Source: Streptomyces olivaceoviridis
GTDB lineage: Bacteria > Actinomycetota > Actinomycetes > Streptomycetales > Streptomycetaceae
Assembly: GCF_014650115.1 (NCBI RefSeq)
Contig: NZ_BMUI01000016.1
Span: 158,593-222,592, forward strand
Direction of reading: 5' to 3'
Length of the DNA stretch: 64,000 nucleotides
Position 1 is the stretch's first letter. Every line of letters starts with the position of its first letter. The notes beneath the pieces are model-generated. The model did no database searches, had not been told where the DNA came from, and saw nothing but the letters and a program-made list of their open reading frames with translations. Shown piece by piece: positions 42,901-51,801 of this stretch. The position numbers were made by a program, and so were the translations under genes.

Positions 42901-43260
42901 CGGGGTGGGGGTAGGACAGCAGGAGGCCGTCCTCCGTGATGTGGACGACTCCCTCCGCGTCGATCTCCAGGCGCTGGTCGAGGGTGGAGGACCAGGAGGG
43001 GCCGAACCAGCGGCCCAGGTGGTAGCCCGACTCGACGCGCCGGGTCAGTTGCAGGGGGAGTGTGCCGGGGAGGGTGACGTCCGTCTGGGGCAGGTACATC
43101 TTGCCGGTGGTGAGGTCGACAGGGTCGGTGCCCTTGCTCTCCACCGCTTCTCCGGTACGGGAAGGCTGGTGCGGGTCCTCGTTGACCCGGTCCCGGGCCG
43201 TTTTGCCGGCCGCGCCTTCCGCTCCGGCGCGGGCTTCCCGTGCGGCTGCTGTTTCCCTCG
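39993..43260 (-). pseudogene. Decayed Rhs / YD-repeat polymorphic-toxin gene
   Basis: About 3.3 kb. Read with frame corrections it gives an Rhs protein: a DUF6531-type start (ESKGTDPVDLTTGKMYLPQ), many YD repeats (YEYDAAGRLV, YTYDALGRRTGR, YAYDEAGNQTEA) and the core end (PGQYYDPETGLHYNYFRHYD, ARYLSPDP). At least three single-base indels break the frame, near 42330, 41770 and 40604. After SPDP, where a variable toxin domain normally starts, only about 50 residues remain (ending SPEEFERAWRAAS). The N-terminal secretion part is also missing. I infer a dead polymorphic toxin; sequencing indels cannot be excluded. A functional product is unlikely. Confidence 0.85.
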
Positions 43261-43598
43261 TTCACCGCGACCTCGCAGGCGTCCACCGCCACCTCGTCCG
43301 GCACGATCCCGCGCACCGGAGGAAAGACCATGCCGTCCTCCCCGTCCGCGCAGTCCAGCGCCACCCCGCACGGCACCCCGGCCGCCGGAACCGCCGCGTC
43401 CAGCAGACGCGCCCCCAGCCACCGCTGATACGGCCACTCCCGGTCACCCTCACCCCGCGCGAAGGCGAAACGCGCCAACGCCCCCTCGTTCGAGAAGGCG
43501 TAGAACCAGCGCACACCACCGAAGTCCGCCACGAGGGGCGCGTCGTCCTGGTCCACGGGTACGAGCACCGCGGTACGGCGGAACTCGCCCAGCAGCAC
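43255..43598 (-). pseudogene. Truncated SseB-like gene fused to the Rhs relic
   Basis: The minus frame from GTG 43598 gives LLGEFRRTAVLVPVDQDDAP, ADFGGVRWFYAFSNEGALA and GVPCGVALDCADGEDGMVFP, typical of SseB-family proteins that accompany Rhs genes in Streptomyces. The homologous frame extends about 20 codons upstream of this GTG but finds no start codon. Downstream it runs without a stop into the Rhs region in a frame that is not the Rhs frame, so the 3' end is also lost. I read the junction at about 43255 as a deletion scar. Confidence 0.55.
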
Positions 43599-43810
43599 GG
43601 CGAACCGGTGGCGTCCCCGCTCGGGGTCGTCTGTGGTCCCGGGTGGGTCGATTACGGATTACGGTCATGTCCGCGAAGTCATACAGGCGTGACCTGCGTG
43701 TACGCCCCCCCGTGTTCCGTCATGGGCGGGATCATCACACCGGCCTGACGGCAGTCGCAAAGCGATGCCCGGCCGACCGGTCAAGTCCGGCCGTCCCGCC
43801 GCACAGCACA

Positions 43811-43836
43811 GCGCCCGGACCGAAAGGCCCGGGCGC
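43811..43836 (-). terminator. Terminator of the chitinase, copy B
   Basis: An 11-bp stem with one mismatch, GCGCCCGGACC / GGCCCGGGCGC, with a GAAA loop, 22 bases past the chitinase stop on the minus strand. Confidence 0.65.
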
Positions 43837-43857
43837 CGGGTGTGTCCGAAGGTCACG

Positions 43858-45576
43858 TCACGGGAGTGCGTGGACGTGGGGTCCGACCGTGTTCGACCAT
43901 GCGTTGCCCGAGGTCGCGTCCCAGTTCGTGGACCAGGTCATGGCGCCCCGGAGCGCGGGGTACGTCTTGGACGGCTTGAAGGTGCCGCAGTTCGTGGCCG
44001 CCGTCAGGCAGTCCAGGGCGTTGTCGACCACCGTCGGGGAGACGTAGCCGCTGCCCGCCGCGCGGGTGGAGGCGGGGACGCCGAGGCCGACCTGGGACGG
44101 GGAGAGGCCGCCCTCCAGCTGGATGCAGGCGAGGGCCGTCAGGAAGTCGACCGTGCCCTGGCTGTAGACCTTGCCGTCGCAGCCCAGCATGGAACCGCTG
44201 TTGTAGTACTGCGTGTTGACGACCGTCAGGATGTCCTTGATGTTCAGGGCCGTCTGGAAGTACGTGTTCGACGTGGACTGCATGTCGATCGTCTGGGGGG
44301 CCATCGTGATGATCAGCGAGGAGCCCGCCTTCGATGACAGGGAGCGCAGCGCCTGCGTCATGTACGTCGCGTTCAGGCCGTTCTCCAGGTCGATGTCGAC
44401 GCCGTCGAAGCCGTACGTCTGCATCAGGGAGTAGACCGAGTTGGCGAAGTTGGCGGCCGAGGACGCGTCGTTGACCGACACCGAGCCCTTCTCGCCGCCG
44501 ACCGAGATGACGACCTTCTTGCCGGCCGCCTGCTTGGCCTTGATGTCGGCCTTGAACTGGTCGACGGTGTAGCCGTTCAGGCCGGCGGAGTCCAGGGTGA
44601 AGGAGACGGCTCCCGGGGTCGACGTGGCGTCGGCGAAGGCCACGGCGATGATGTCGTAGGACGACGGGACGTCCGAGAGTTCCTGGACCGTGGCGCCGTT
44701 GTTGAAGTTCTGCCAGTAGCCGGTCACCGCGTGCTTGGGCAGGGAGCCGCCGCCTCCGCCGCCCGGGCCGGAGGTCGTCGTGCCCGTCACCGTCGCCGAC
44801 TTGGCCGACTCGCCGGCCGCGTTGGTCGCCGTGACCTGGAAGGAGTACGACGTGGACGCGGTGAGGCCGGTCACCGTCGCGGACGTGCCGGTCACGGCGG
44901 TGACCTTCGTGCCGTTCCGGTACACGTTGTAGCCCGTCGCGCCCGACACCGCCGACCAGGACAGGGAGACCGCGGAGGACGTCGTACCGGTCACCGAGAG
45001 GCCGGCCGGGGCCGCCGGGACGGTCGGGGCCGGGTCGCCGCCTCCGCCGCCGTCGGGGCCGTAGACCGAGAGGTCGTCGGCGTAGTAGGCCGCCTGGCCG
45101 TACCAGCCGTGGGTGTAGACCGTGACCGAGGTCGTGGACGAGCCCGTCGTGAACGTCGTCGACAGCTGCTTCCAGGACGCCGAGTCGGGGGTCCAGGTCG
45201 AGACGTCCGTCGTACCGGTGCCCGTCACGCCCAGGTAGGAGTAGCCGCCCTGGACCCACGCGCTCAGCGTGTACGTCGAGTTCGGCTTGACCGCGACCGC
45301 CTGGGTGCACTGGGCGTTGTCCTGGCCGGCCGGGGTCGCCTTCAGGGCCGAGGTGCCCCCGTGCACCGGGGACGTGACCGTCGTGCCGCTGCCGGCCGTA
45401 CACGTCCAGTTGGCCAGGCCCGACTCGAAGCCCGCGTTCTTCACGTTGTTGACGTCCGCGGCGGACGCGGGGCCGGCCGTGGCGAGGCCCGCGACCGAGA
45501 GGGCCAGGGCGGTGGCGGCGGACCATGCCGCGAGCCGCCGTCCGCGGGGTCTGGGTATGCCTGGTGCGCGGTCCAC
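43858..45576 (-). CDS. Secreted GH18 chitinase with CBM and FnIII domains
   Basis: 572 aa from GTG 45576, with GGAGG upstream. Signal peptide 1-40; carbohydrate-binding module of about 135 residues (41-174, NAGFESGLANWTCTAGSG); Gly linker; fibronectin III domain 188-268; Gly linker; GH18 barrel 281-572 with the catalytic DGVDIDLE at 391-398 (acid Glu398). It hydrolyses chitin outside the cell in the retaining, substrate-assisted mechanism of the family. Its promoter carries the paired TGGTCCAGACCA elements known from chitin-inducible, glucose-repressed Streptomyces chitinases. The gene is monocistronic. Confidence 0.95.
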   Translation of the reverse strand: MDRAPGIPRPRGRRLAAWSAATALALSVAGLATAGPASAADVNNVKNAGFESGLANWTCTAGSGTTVTSPVHGGTSALKATPAGQDNAQCTQAVAVKPNSTYTLSAWVQGGYSYLGVTGTGTTDVSTWTPDSASWKQLSTTFTTGSSTTSVTVYTHGWYGQAAYYADDLSVYGPDGGGGGDPAPTVPAAPAGLSVTGTTSSAVSLSWSAVSGATGYNVYRNGTKVTAVTGTSATVTGLTASTSYSFQVTATNAAGESAKSATVTGTTTSGPGGGGGGSLPKHAVTGYWQNFNNGATVQELSDVPSSYDIIAVAFADATSTPGAVSFTLDSAGLNGYTVDQFKADIKAKQAAGKKVVISVGGEKGSVSVNDASSAANFANSVYSLMQTYGFDGVDIDLENGLNATYMTQALRSLSSKAGSSLIITMAPQTIDMQSTSNTYFQTALNIKDILTVVNTQYYNSGSMLGCDGKVYSQGTVDFLTALACIQLEGGLSPSQVGLGVPASTRAAGSGYVSPTVVDNALDCLTAATNCGTFKPSKTYPALRGAMTWSTNWDATSGNAWSNTVGPHVHALP

Positions 45577-45881
45577 TGGAGCCTCCGTGGGGAGTGGGCG
45601 GTGAGGGGAGGAGAGGGGCGGTGGCCACCGCTTGCGCCCTTAAGTTGGTCCAGACCAATCCGGGTGTCAAGAGGTCCAGACCAAAACCGTCTCCGACCGG
45701 TGGCTCAACCTGTCCAGGTTTGGCGGGACTTGCTCCGGGAGAGTTCACACCGGCTTCACCAACGCTGTTCTCCGGCCATACGCCCGTGGATACAGTGCTC
45801 AGGTAGTCACGCAATGAAGTCGTCCTGGCGCATGGGAGTTACACCGGTGGGCCGGAGGGTGTGAAGAGCGGGGAGCTGCGC
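45577..45881. other. Divergent promoter region of chitinase and Tad operon
   Basis: 305 bases with no gene. It includes the chitinase repeats; the side next to 45882 has to hold the promoter of the Tad operon, for which I see no clear hexamers. Confidence 0.5.
45646..45683. promoter_or_regulatory. Chitinase promoter direct repeats / DasR-like site
   Basis: TGGTCCAGACCA at 45646-45657 and AGGTCCAGACCA at 45672-45683, start-to-start distance 26 bases. They match the 12-bp direct repeats of Streptomyces chitinase promoters that give chitin induction and glucose repression. The first copy is itself a near-palindrome close to the DasR element (ACTGGTCTAGACCAGT). They lie about 70-105 bases upstream of the chitinase start. 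Confidence 0.85.
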
Positions 45882-46736
45882 GTGCCAACTGCCATTGCCG
45901 TGACCAGTGCCGACATGGCGCTGCCGGCGCAGGACGAGCGGACCATGCCCGCCGTCGTGCTGGCCGGCCTCGACCACAAGCCGCTGGACCAGGCCCTCAC
46001 CGAACTCCAGTCCCTCACCGAGCAGTACGGCTATGTGGTCGTCGTCTGCTCACAGGCCACCCCGGAGCCGGTCGTACGGCGGCTCCACACCCTGCGCTCG
46101 CTGCTGGAGAGCGACCGCATCGCCCTGTTCCGGCCGGAGCTCCCGCCGCTCGGCATCGCCGTCCTGGCCCGGCAGCTGCGTCAGCTCGCCTCCTGCGACC
46201 TGAGTCCGGGCGTCCTCGCCTCCGCCGGCCGGCTGCTCACCCACTACATCCACGCCGGCGCCGTCCTCGGCTCCGTCGCCAAGCTGGACCGGGTCCCCGT
46301 CGGCCTCAAGGCGCACGCCAGGTCCTGGATGCCGGGCAGCCAGTTCGCCGTCCTCGCCCACCCCGAGCCCCAGCTCGTCAAGGTGGCCCCCGACGCCACG
46401 CTCAAGGGGCCCGAGTTCAGCACCTGGATGCTGGTCGCCAAGGGGCAGTTGCAGAGCGACTGGGCCGCCGGGCTCGGCACCCGGTGGGGTGTGCACGGGC
46501 TGCGCGAGGTCCCGCTGCCCGCCGAGTCCCCGGTGTGGTGGGGAACCGGCCGCGTGGTCGAGTTCTGCGGCTACCTCGCCGACCTGTCCGTGCTCTACCA
46601 ACTGGTCACCTCCGTACGGCAGACCAGCTGTCACTGGTGCGGCCTGGACGTCATCGGCGACCGCTGCGTCTTCTGCTCCGCCACCCCGCCCGCGTACGAG
46701 ACACCCCGCGCCCTGGAACAGCGAACGCCCGCCTGA
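45882..46736 (+). CDS. Hypothetical protein leading the Tad operon, zinc-ribbon end
   Basis: 284 aa from GTG 45882, with GGGGAG six bases upstream; an earlier GTG at 45861 is possible. It is a soluble alpha/beta protein, probably without membrane spans. The C-terminus carries two CxxC pairs (CHWCGLDVIGDRCVFC) that would form a zinc ribbon. I do not recognise the family, but its steady place before cpaB implies a role in Tad pilus assembly or its control. Confidence 0.7.
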   Translation: MPTAIAVTSADMALPAQDERTMPAVVLAGLDHKPLDQALTELQSLTEQYGYVVVVCSQATPEPVVRRLHTLRSLLESDRIALFRPELPPLGIAVLARQLRQLASCDLSPGVLASAGRLLTHYIHAGAVLGSVAKLDRVPVGLKAHARSWMPGSQFAVLAHPEPQLVKVAPDATLKGPEFSTWMLVAKGQLQSDWAAGLGTRWGVHGLREVPLPAESPVWWGTGRVVEFCGYLADLSVLYQLVTSVRQTSCHWCGLDVIGDRCVFCSATPPAYETPRALEQRTPA

Positions 46737-46794
46737 CCTGCGCGAACCTGACCCGTCCCGCTCGACCGATTCCCCCAATGAGGTTGCACGGTTC

Positions 46795-47499
46795 ATGAAC
46801 TCCCGTCAGCGCCGCGGCGTGATACTCCTGATCCTGTCGGTCCTGTGCGCGCTGGGCGCGTTCGCCGGCGTGCTCTCCGTCATCCACGACGCGAACTCCA
46901 AGGTCGGGCCCGAGGTCGCCGCCTACCGGGTCAGGTCCGAGGTGAAGCCGTACACCGCCCTGGACACGGACCAGTTCGAGAAGATCGAGATGCCGAAGCG
47001 GTGGCTGTCCGGCAACGCCGTCACCGACCTCCGGCAGATCCGCGGCAAGATCGCCGTGACCACCCTGCACGCCGGCTCCCTGCTCCAGACCGACATGATC
47101 GTGGACCGGCCCGCCCTCCAGCCCGGCCAGCAGGAGGTCGCCATCATGATCGACGCGGCGACCGGCGTGGCGGGCAAGATCACCCCGGGGTCGCGGGTCA
47201 ACGTCTATGCCACCTTCGAGGGAAAGAAGGAGGGCGACCCCGACCAGTCGAAGATCATCGTGACCAACGCCCGCGTCATCGACGTCGGCCGGATCACCGC
47301 CCTCGAACCCGACCGCGACAAGGACCGGCAGCCCACCGAGGCCGTTCCCATCACCTTCGCGCTGTCCACCATCGACGCCCAGCGCGTCACCTACGCCGAG
47401 TCCTTCGCCCAGCGCGTCCGGCTCGCGCTCGTGGCCCCCGGCAGCGAGACCAGCGTCCCCGACAAGGACCGCACCTACGAACTCGCGACGGACAAGTGA
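46795..47499 (+). CDS. CpaB-like pilus assembly protein (SAF domain)
   Basis: 234 aa from ATG 46795, 58 bases after the previous gene. One N-terminal membrane helix (about 8-27, VILLILSVLCALGAFAGVLS) is followed by an extracytoplasmic SAF/CpaB domain with YRVRSEVKPYTALD and VAIMIDAATGVAGKITPGSR. CpaB (RcpC) works outside the membrane in Tad pili; in Gram-negatives it aids the secretin, which monoderms lack, so its role here is probably in the cell wall. It is followed nine bases later by the CpaE-like gene. Confidence 0.88.
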   Translation: MNSRQRRGVILLILSVLCALGAFAGVLSVIHDANSKVGPEVAAYRVRSEVKPYTALDTDQFEKIEMPKRWLSGNAVTDLRQIRGKIAVTTLHAGSLLQTDMIVDRPALQPGQQEVAIMIDAATGVAGKITPGSRVNVYATFEGKKEGDPDQSKIIVTNARVIDVGRITALEPDRDKDRQPTEAVPITFALSTIDAQRVTYAESFAQRVRLALVAPGSETSVPDKDRTYELATDK

Positions 47500-47508
47500 G
47501 AGGCGGCC

Positions 47509-48744
47509 ATGCCCACCAGGATCCTCCCGGCCGGCGCGGACCCGGACGCCGTCCGCTCCCTCACCACCCTGCTCAGCCAGCTCCCCGACGCCGAGCCGCA
47601 ACCCCCGGTGACCGACTCCACCCAACTGGTCGACACCCTCGCCCGGCTCGCCGCCGAGTCGGTCGACGAACTGCCCGAGGTCGTGGTCGTCCACGAACGG
47701 ATCGGCCCGGTCCCGGCCCTGGAACTGATCCGCGAGGTCGCCCTGCGCTTCCCGGCCGTCGGCGTCATCCTCGTCACCACCGACGCGAGCCCCGGCCTGT
47801 TCGCCGCCGCCATGGACTCCGGCGCCCGCGGCCTGGTCGCGCTCCCGCTGTCGTACGAGGAGCTCGCCAACCGCGTGCAGGCCGTCGCCCAGTGGTCGAC
47901 GGGGGTACGGCGGCACCTCGGGCACGGCGCCGAGGTGCTCGCCGGGGCCGGCGGCACCGTCGTCACGGTCAGCGGCGCCAAGGGAGGCGTGGGCGCGACA
48001 CTGACCGCCATCCAGCTCGCCCTCGCCGCCCAGGCCTCCGGCCGCGCCACCGCCCTGGTCGACCTCGACCTCCAGACCGGCGACATCGCCTCCTACCTGG
48101 ACATCCAGTTCCGCCGGTCGGTGGCCGACCTGGCCGCCATCACCGACATCTCGCCCCGCGTCCTCGCCGACGCCGTCTTCCGCCACGACACCGGGCTCGC
48201 CCTGCTCCTCGCGCCCGGCGAGGGCGAACGCGGCGAGGAGGTCACCGACCGCGCCACCCGCCAGCTCGTCAGCGCCCTGCGCTCCCGCTACGAGGTCGTC
48301 GTCGTCGACTGCGGCGCCCAGCTCGGCGGGGCCGGCGCGGCGGCCGTCGAGATGGCCGACACCGCGCTGCTCGTCACCACCCCGGACGTCATCGCCGTAC
48401 GCGCCGCCAAACGGACCGTACGGATGTGGGACCGGCTCCAGATCCGCAAGGCCGAGGAGACGACCGTGGTCGTCAACCGGCACACGCGCAGTACGGAGAT
48501 CCAGCCCGCGCTGGTGCAGCGCATCACCGGGACGGCGCTGGCGCGTACGGCCGTGCCCGCCAACTTCAAGGAGCTGCAAGGGGTGGTGGACGCCGGGCGG
48601 GTCCACGAACTCGACGCCAAGAGCACGGTCAAACAGGCGCTGTGGGGGCTCGCGGGCGAGCTCGGGCTGGTGAAGGCCGCGGAGGGAGCCTCCCACCGCG
48701 GGAGCGGACGCGGTTCCGTGAGCCTGCGGCGGCGGAAGGAGTGA
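47509..48744 (+). CDS. CpaE/TadZ-like localisation ATPase
   Basis: 411 aa. The N-terminal third (about 1-130) is a receiver-like domain without clear phospho-acceptor residues; the rest is a ParA/MinD-type ATPase with deviant Walker A GAKGGVGAT, Walker B-like VVVVDCGAQ and LVDLDLQTGD. TadZ/CpaE proteins place the Tad machine at the pole. The C-terminal end is a basic tail. Genes on both sides are within 10 bases. Confidence 0.88.
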   Translation: MPTRILPAGADPDAVRSLTTLLSQLPDAEPQPPVTDSTQLVDTLARLAAESVDELPEVVVVHERIGPVPALELIREVALRFPAVGVILVTTDASPGLFAAAMDSGARGLVALPLSYEELANRVQAVAQWSTGVRRHLGHGAEVLAGAGGTVVTVSGAKGGVGATLTAIQLALAAQASGRATALVDLDLQTGDIASYLDIQFRRSVADLAAITDISPRVLADAVFRHDTGLALLLAPGEGERGEEVTDRATRQLVSALRSRYEVVVVDCGAQLGGAGAAAVEMADTALLVTTPDVIAVRAAKRTVRMWDRLQIRKAEETTVVVNRHTRSTEIQPALVQRITGTALARTAVPANFKELQGVVDAGRVHELDAKSTVKQALWGLAGELGLVKAAEGASHRGSGRGSVSLRRRKE

Positions 48745-48751
48745 ACCCCTG

Positions 48752-49132
48752 ATGAGAAGGCCGGACGGGGACCGGGGACAGGTGAGCGTCGAGTTCCTGG
48801 GCATGACCCCGCTGATCGTCCTGACGCTGGTGCTCATGTGGCAGGCCGTGCTCGTGGGATACACCTTCACGCTCGCAGGGAATGCTGCCGACGAGGCGGT
48901 GCGGGCGGGAACGGCCGCGCCACGGGGAGGCGCGCGCCAGGCCGCGTGCGCGGAGGCGGGGATGAAGCACCTGTCGGGAGCGTGGAAGGGGGACGCGTCG
49001 GTGCAGTGCAGCGCGTCCGGCTATGTCACGGCCGATGTCTCCCTCAAGGTCCCCGTCCTCTTCCCGGGCGTGATCTCCTTCCCCGCCACCGTGCACGGCC
49101 ACGCCGGCGCCGTAGAGGAGGTGAAGGACTGA
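48752..49132 (+). CDS. TadE-like pseudopilin
   Basis: 126 aa. It begins with a short basic leader and the type IVb prepilin cleavage site DRG-QVSVEF (Glu at +5), then a hydrophobic helix (LGMTPLIVLTLVLMWQAVL). The C-terminal part is small, with two cysteines. TadE proteins are minor pilins needed for the pilus. It lies seven bases behind cpaE and one base ahead of the second TadE. Confidence 0.87.
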   Translation: MRRPDGDRGQVSVEFLGMTPLIVLTLVLMWQAVLVGYTFTLAGNAADEAVRAGTAAPRGGARQAACAEAGMKHLSGAWKGDASVQCSASGYVTADVSLKVPVLFPGVISFPATVHGHAGAVEEVKD

Positions 49133-49133
49133 G

Positions 49134-49475
49134 ATGTCGTACCGCCCGGGACGCGACCGGGGCCAGGTCGCCATCGAGTACCTGGGGTTCATCCCGGTGC
49201 TGCTGATCGTCGGGCTGGCCGGAATCCAGCTCGGCGCCGTCGCCTACGCCGCCGAGCAGGCCGGTACGGCGGCCAGAGCAGGGGCGCGGGCGGCCTCGCT
49301 GGACCAGTCGTACGCCCAGGCCTGCGCCGACGCGGTGAGCGGCGGCCTGAAGGTGTCCTGCTCGTCCGCCCCGGGGGGTGACTCGGTCACCGTCACCGCG
49401 ACCGTCCACATCCCCACCGTCGTCTGGGACCTCGGCTCCGCCACCAAGTCCGCCACCATGCCGCTCGACCACTGA
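49134..49475 (+). CDS. Second TadE-like pseudopilin
   Basis: 113 aa from ATG 49134, one base after the preceding stop. The prepilin site is DRG-QVAIEY with Glu +5, followed by a helix (LGFIPVLLIVGLAGIQLGAV) and a small extracytoplasmic domain with two cysteines. Two adjacent TadE-type genes suggest a heterodimer of minor pilins. Confidence 0.87.
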   Translation: MSYRPGRDRGQVAIEYLGFIPVLLIVGLAGIQLGAVAYAAEQAGTAARAGARAASLDQSYAQACADAVSGGLKVSCSSAPGGDSVTVTATVHIPTVVWDLGSATKSATMPLDH

Positions 49476-49493
49476 CCGAGGAGAGGCGACCCC

Positions 49494-50831
49494 ATGAGTC
49501 TGCGGGCACGCATCAGCACCCCGGAGGAGCACGGCAGCCGGGGCGAGGACGGGCATCTCGTCGCCTCCTACCGGGCCAAGCTGCTGGAGGAGATCGACCT
49601 CGCGGAGATGAGTGCGCTGGCCGCCGCCGAACGCCGGGCGCGGCTGGAGCGGGTGCTCGGGCACATCATCAGCCGCGAGGGCCCGGTGCTGTCGACGGTC
49701 GAGCGCTCCCAGCTGATCCGCCGGGTCGTGGACGAGGCGCTGGGCCTCGGCATCCTGGAGCCGCTGCTGGAGGACGCGTCGATCACGGAGATCATGGTCA
49801 ACGGCCCGGACGCCATCTTCGTGGAGCGCGGCGGCCGGGTCGAACAGCTCCCCCTCCGGTTCGTCTCCGCCGACCAGCTCATGCAGACCATCGAGCGGAT
49901 CGTGTCGACGGTCAACCGCCGCGTGGACGAGTCGAACCCGATGGTGGACGCCCGCCTGCCCTCCGGCGAGCGGGTCAACGTCATCATCCCGCCGCTGTCC
50001 CTGACCGGCCCCATCCTCACCATCCGCCGCTTCCCGCGCTCCTTCACCCTCCAGGAGCTGATCGGCTTCGGCTCGCTGGACGAGCACATGGTGTACCTGC
50101 TGGCGGGCCTGGTGCAGGCGAAGTTCAACATCATCGTTTCCGGCGCGACCGGCACCGGGAAGACCACGCTGCTCAACGCCCTGTCCGGGCTGATCCCGGC
50201 GCACGAGCGCATCATCACCATCGAGGACTCCGCCGAACTCCAGCTCCAGCAGACCCATGTGGTCCGCCTGGAGTCCCGCCCGCCGAACGTGGAGGGCAAG
50301 GGCCAGGTCACCATCCGGGACCTGGTCCGCAACTCCCTGCGGATGCGCCCCGACCGGATCGTGGTCGGCGAGGTCCGCGGCGGCGAGTCCCTCGACATGC
50401 TCCAGGCGATGTCCACGGGCCACGACGGCTCGCTGGCGACCGTGCACGCCAACAGCGCCGAGGACGCGCTGACCCGGTTGCAGACCCTGGCCTCCATGTC
50501 CGACGTCGAGGTGCCCTTCGTCGCCCTGCACGACCAGATCAACAGCGCGGTCGACGTCATCGTCCAGCTCACCCGGTTCGCCGACGGCGCCCGCCGGATC
50601 ACCGAGATCGCGCTGCTCGACAGCCACGGCGGGGAGCCGTACCGGCTGGCGACCGTGGCCCGCTTCGACGCGCGGCCCATGACCCCGGACGGCCGCGTGT
50701 ACGGCGACTTCCGGTACTTCCCGCTGCCCCGCCGTACCGCCGACCGCCTCTACATGGCGAGCCAGCCCGTCCCGCAGACCTTCGGCGTCGCCCGTTCCGC
50801 CGACCAGCTCGCCACCCGAGAAGCCAGGTAG
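49494..50831 (+). CDS. CpaF/TadA pilus assembly ATPase
   Basis: 445 aa. It is a type II/IV secretion ATPase with the N-terminal domain, Asp box, Walker A SGATGTGKTT, Walker B-like RIVVGEVRGGE, and the His box in STGHDGSLATVHANSAED. It is the hexameric motor of the Tad pilus, acting at the cytoplasmic face with the TadB and TadC platform. Length is typical. It overlaps no neighbour but is tightly packed. Confidence 0.95.
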   Translation: MSLRARISTPEEHGSRGEDGHLVASYRAKLLEEIDLAEMSALAAAERRARLERVLGHIISREGPVLSTVERSQLIRRVVDEALGLGILEPLLEDASITEIMVNGPDAIFVERGGRVEQLPLRFVSADQLMQTIERIVSTVNRRVDESNPMVDARLPSGERVNVIIPPLSLTGPILTIRRFPRSFTLQELIGFGSLDEHMVYLLAGLVQAKFNIIVSGATGTGKTTLLNALSGLIPAHERIITIEDSAELQLQQTHVVRLESRPPNVEGKGQVTIRDLVRNSLRMRPDRIVVGEVRGGESLDMLQAMSTGHDGSLATVHANSAEDALTRLQTLASMSDVEVPFVALHDQINSAVDVIVQLTRFADGARRITEIALLDSHGGEPYRLATVARFDARPMTPDGRVYGDFRYFPLPRRTADRLYMASQPVPQTFGVARSADQLATREAR

Positions 50832-50843
50832 GACTCAAGGACC

Positions 50844-51788
50844 ATGGAACTGCACACCCTCGTCCAGCTCACCACCGGCGTGACGCTGCTGACCTGCGTC
50901 CTGGCGGTGGCCGGCGTGCACGCCTACGCCTCCGGCCGGGCCCGGCGCGCCGCCCTCGTGGACCGCCTCGCGCACACCGGCGCGCCGCCCGCGACCGGCC
51001 GCACACGCCGCTTCCGCGACCTGGACCGGCGGCTGCGCCGCACCCGCCTCGGCCGCTGGCTGGAGCGGCGCCTGGCGGCCACCGGCCTGGACGTCACGCC
51101 GGGGGAGTTCTTCGCCGCCATGCTCGCGACGGTGGCCGCGCTCTGGCTGATCGGCCAGGCCACCCTGGCCCCGTTCTTCGGCCCGCTCGCGGGCCTGCTG
51201 GGCGTCTGGGCGGCGGTCCAGTTCCTCAACTGGCAGCGGCAGAAGCGCATCGAACGCTTCATCAACCAACTCCCGGAACTGGCCCGCATCCTGGCCAACG
51301 CGACCCAGGCCGGCCTCGCCCTGCGCACCGCGATCGGCATGGCGGCGGAGGAGCTGGAGGCCCCGGCCGGCGAGGAACTGGCCAAGGTCGCCGACCAGCT
51401 GGCCGTCGGCCACTCCCTGGACGACGCCCTCGGCGAGCTGGCCGACCGCCTTCCCTCCCGCGAACTGGTCGTGCTCGTGACGACGCTGGTCCTGTCGAAC
51501 CGGGCGGGCGGCCAGGTGGTCTCCGCGCTCCGCAACCTGACCGAGACCCTGGAGGAGCGCAAGGAGACCCGGCGTGAGATCCGCACCCAGCTCTCCCAGG
51601 TGACCATGACGTCGTACGCCGTGCCCGTCCTCGGGGTCGGCGCGTTGTTCCTGATGAACGGCGTCAAGGACGGCGCACTGGACCGCATGACCGGCTCACC
51701 GGTCGGCCAGGCGTGCGTGATCATCGCGTTCGCCATGTACGCCGTCGGCTTCGTCCTCATCCGCCGTATGAGCCGGATCGACGTCTGA
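50844..51788 (+). CDS. TadB-like inner platform protein (T2SS F domain)
   Basis: 314 aa. The pattern is membrane helix at about 5-25, basic loop, two central helices near 88-128, T2SSF domain (ARILANATQAGLALRTAIGMA; LVLVTTLVLSNRAGGQV), then C-terminal helices. It builds the cytoplasmic-membrane platform on which the pilus is polymerised, with TadC. Confidence 0.9.
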   Translation: MELHTLVQLTTGVTLLTCVLAVAGVHAYASGRARRAALVDRLAHTGAPPATGRTRRFRDLDRRLRRTRLGRWLERRLAATGLDVTPGEFFAAMLATVAALWLIGQATLAPFFGPLAGLLGVWAAVQFLNWQRQKRIERFINQLPELARILANATQAGLALRTAIGMAAEELEAPAGEELAKVADQLAVGHSLDDALGELADRLPSRELVVLVTTLVLSNRAGGQVVSALRNLTETLEERKETRREIRTQLSQVTMTSYAVPVLGVGALFLMNGVKDGALDRMTGSPVGQACVIIAFAMYAVGFVLIRRMSRIDV

Positions 51789-51801
51789 GGGAGGTGACCC
51801 G

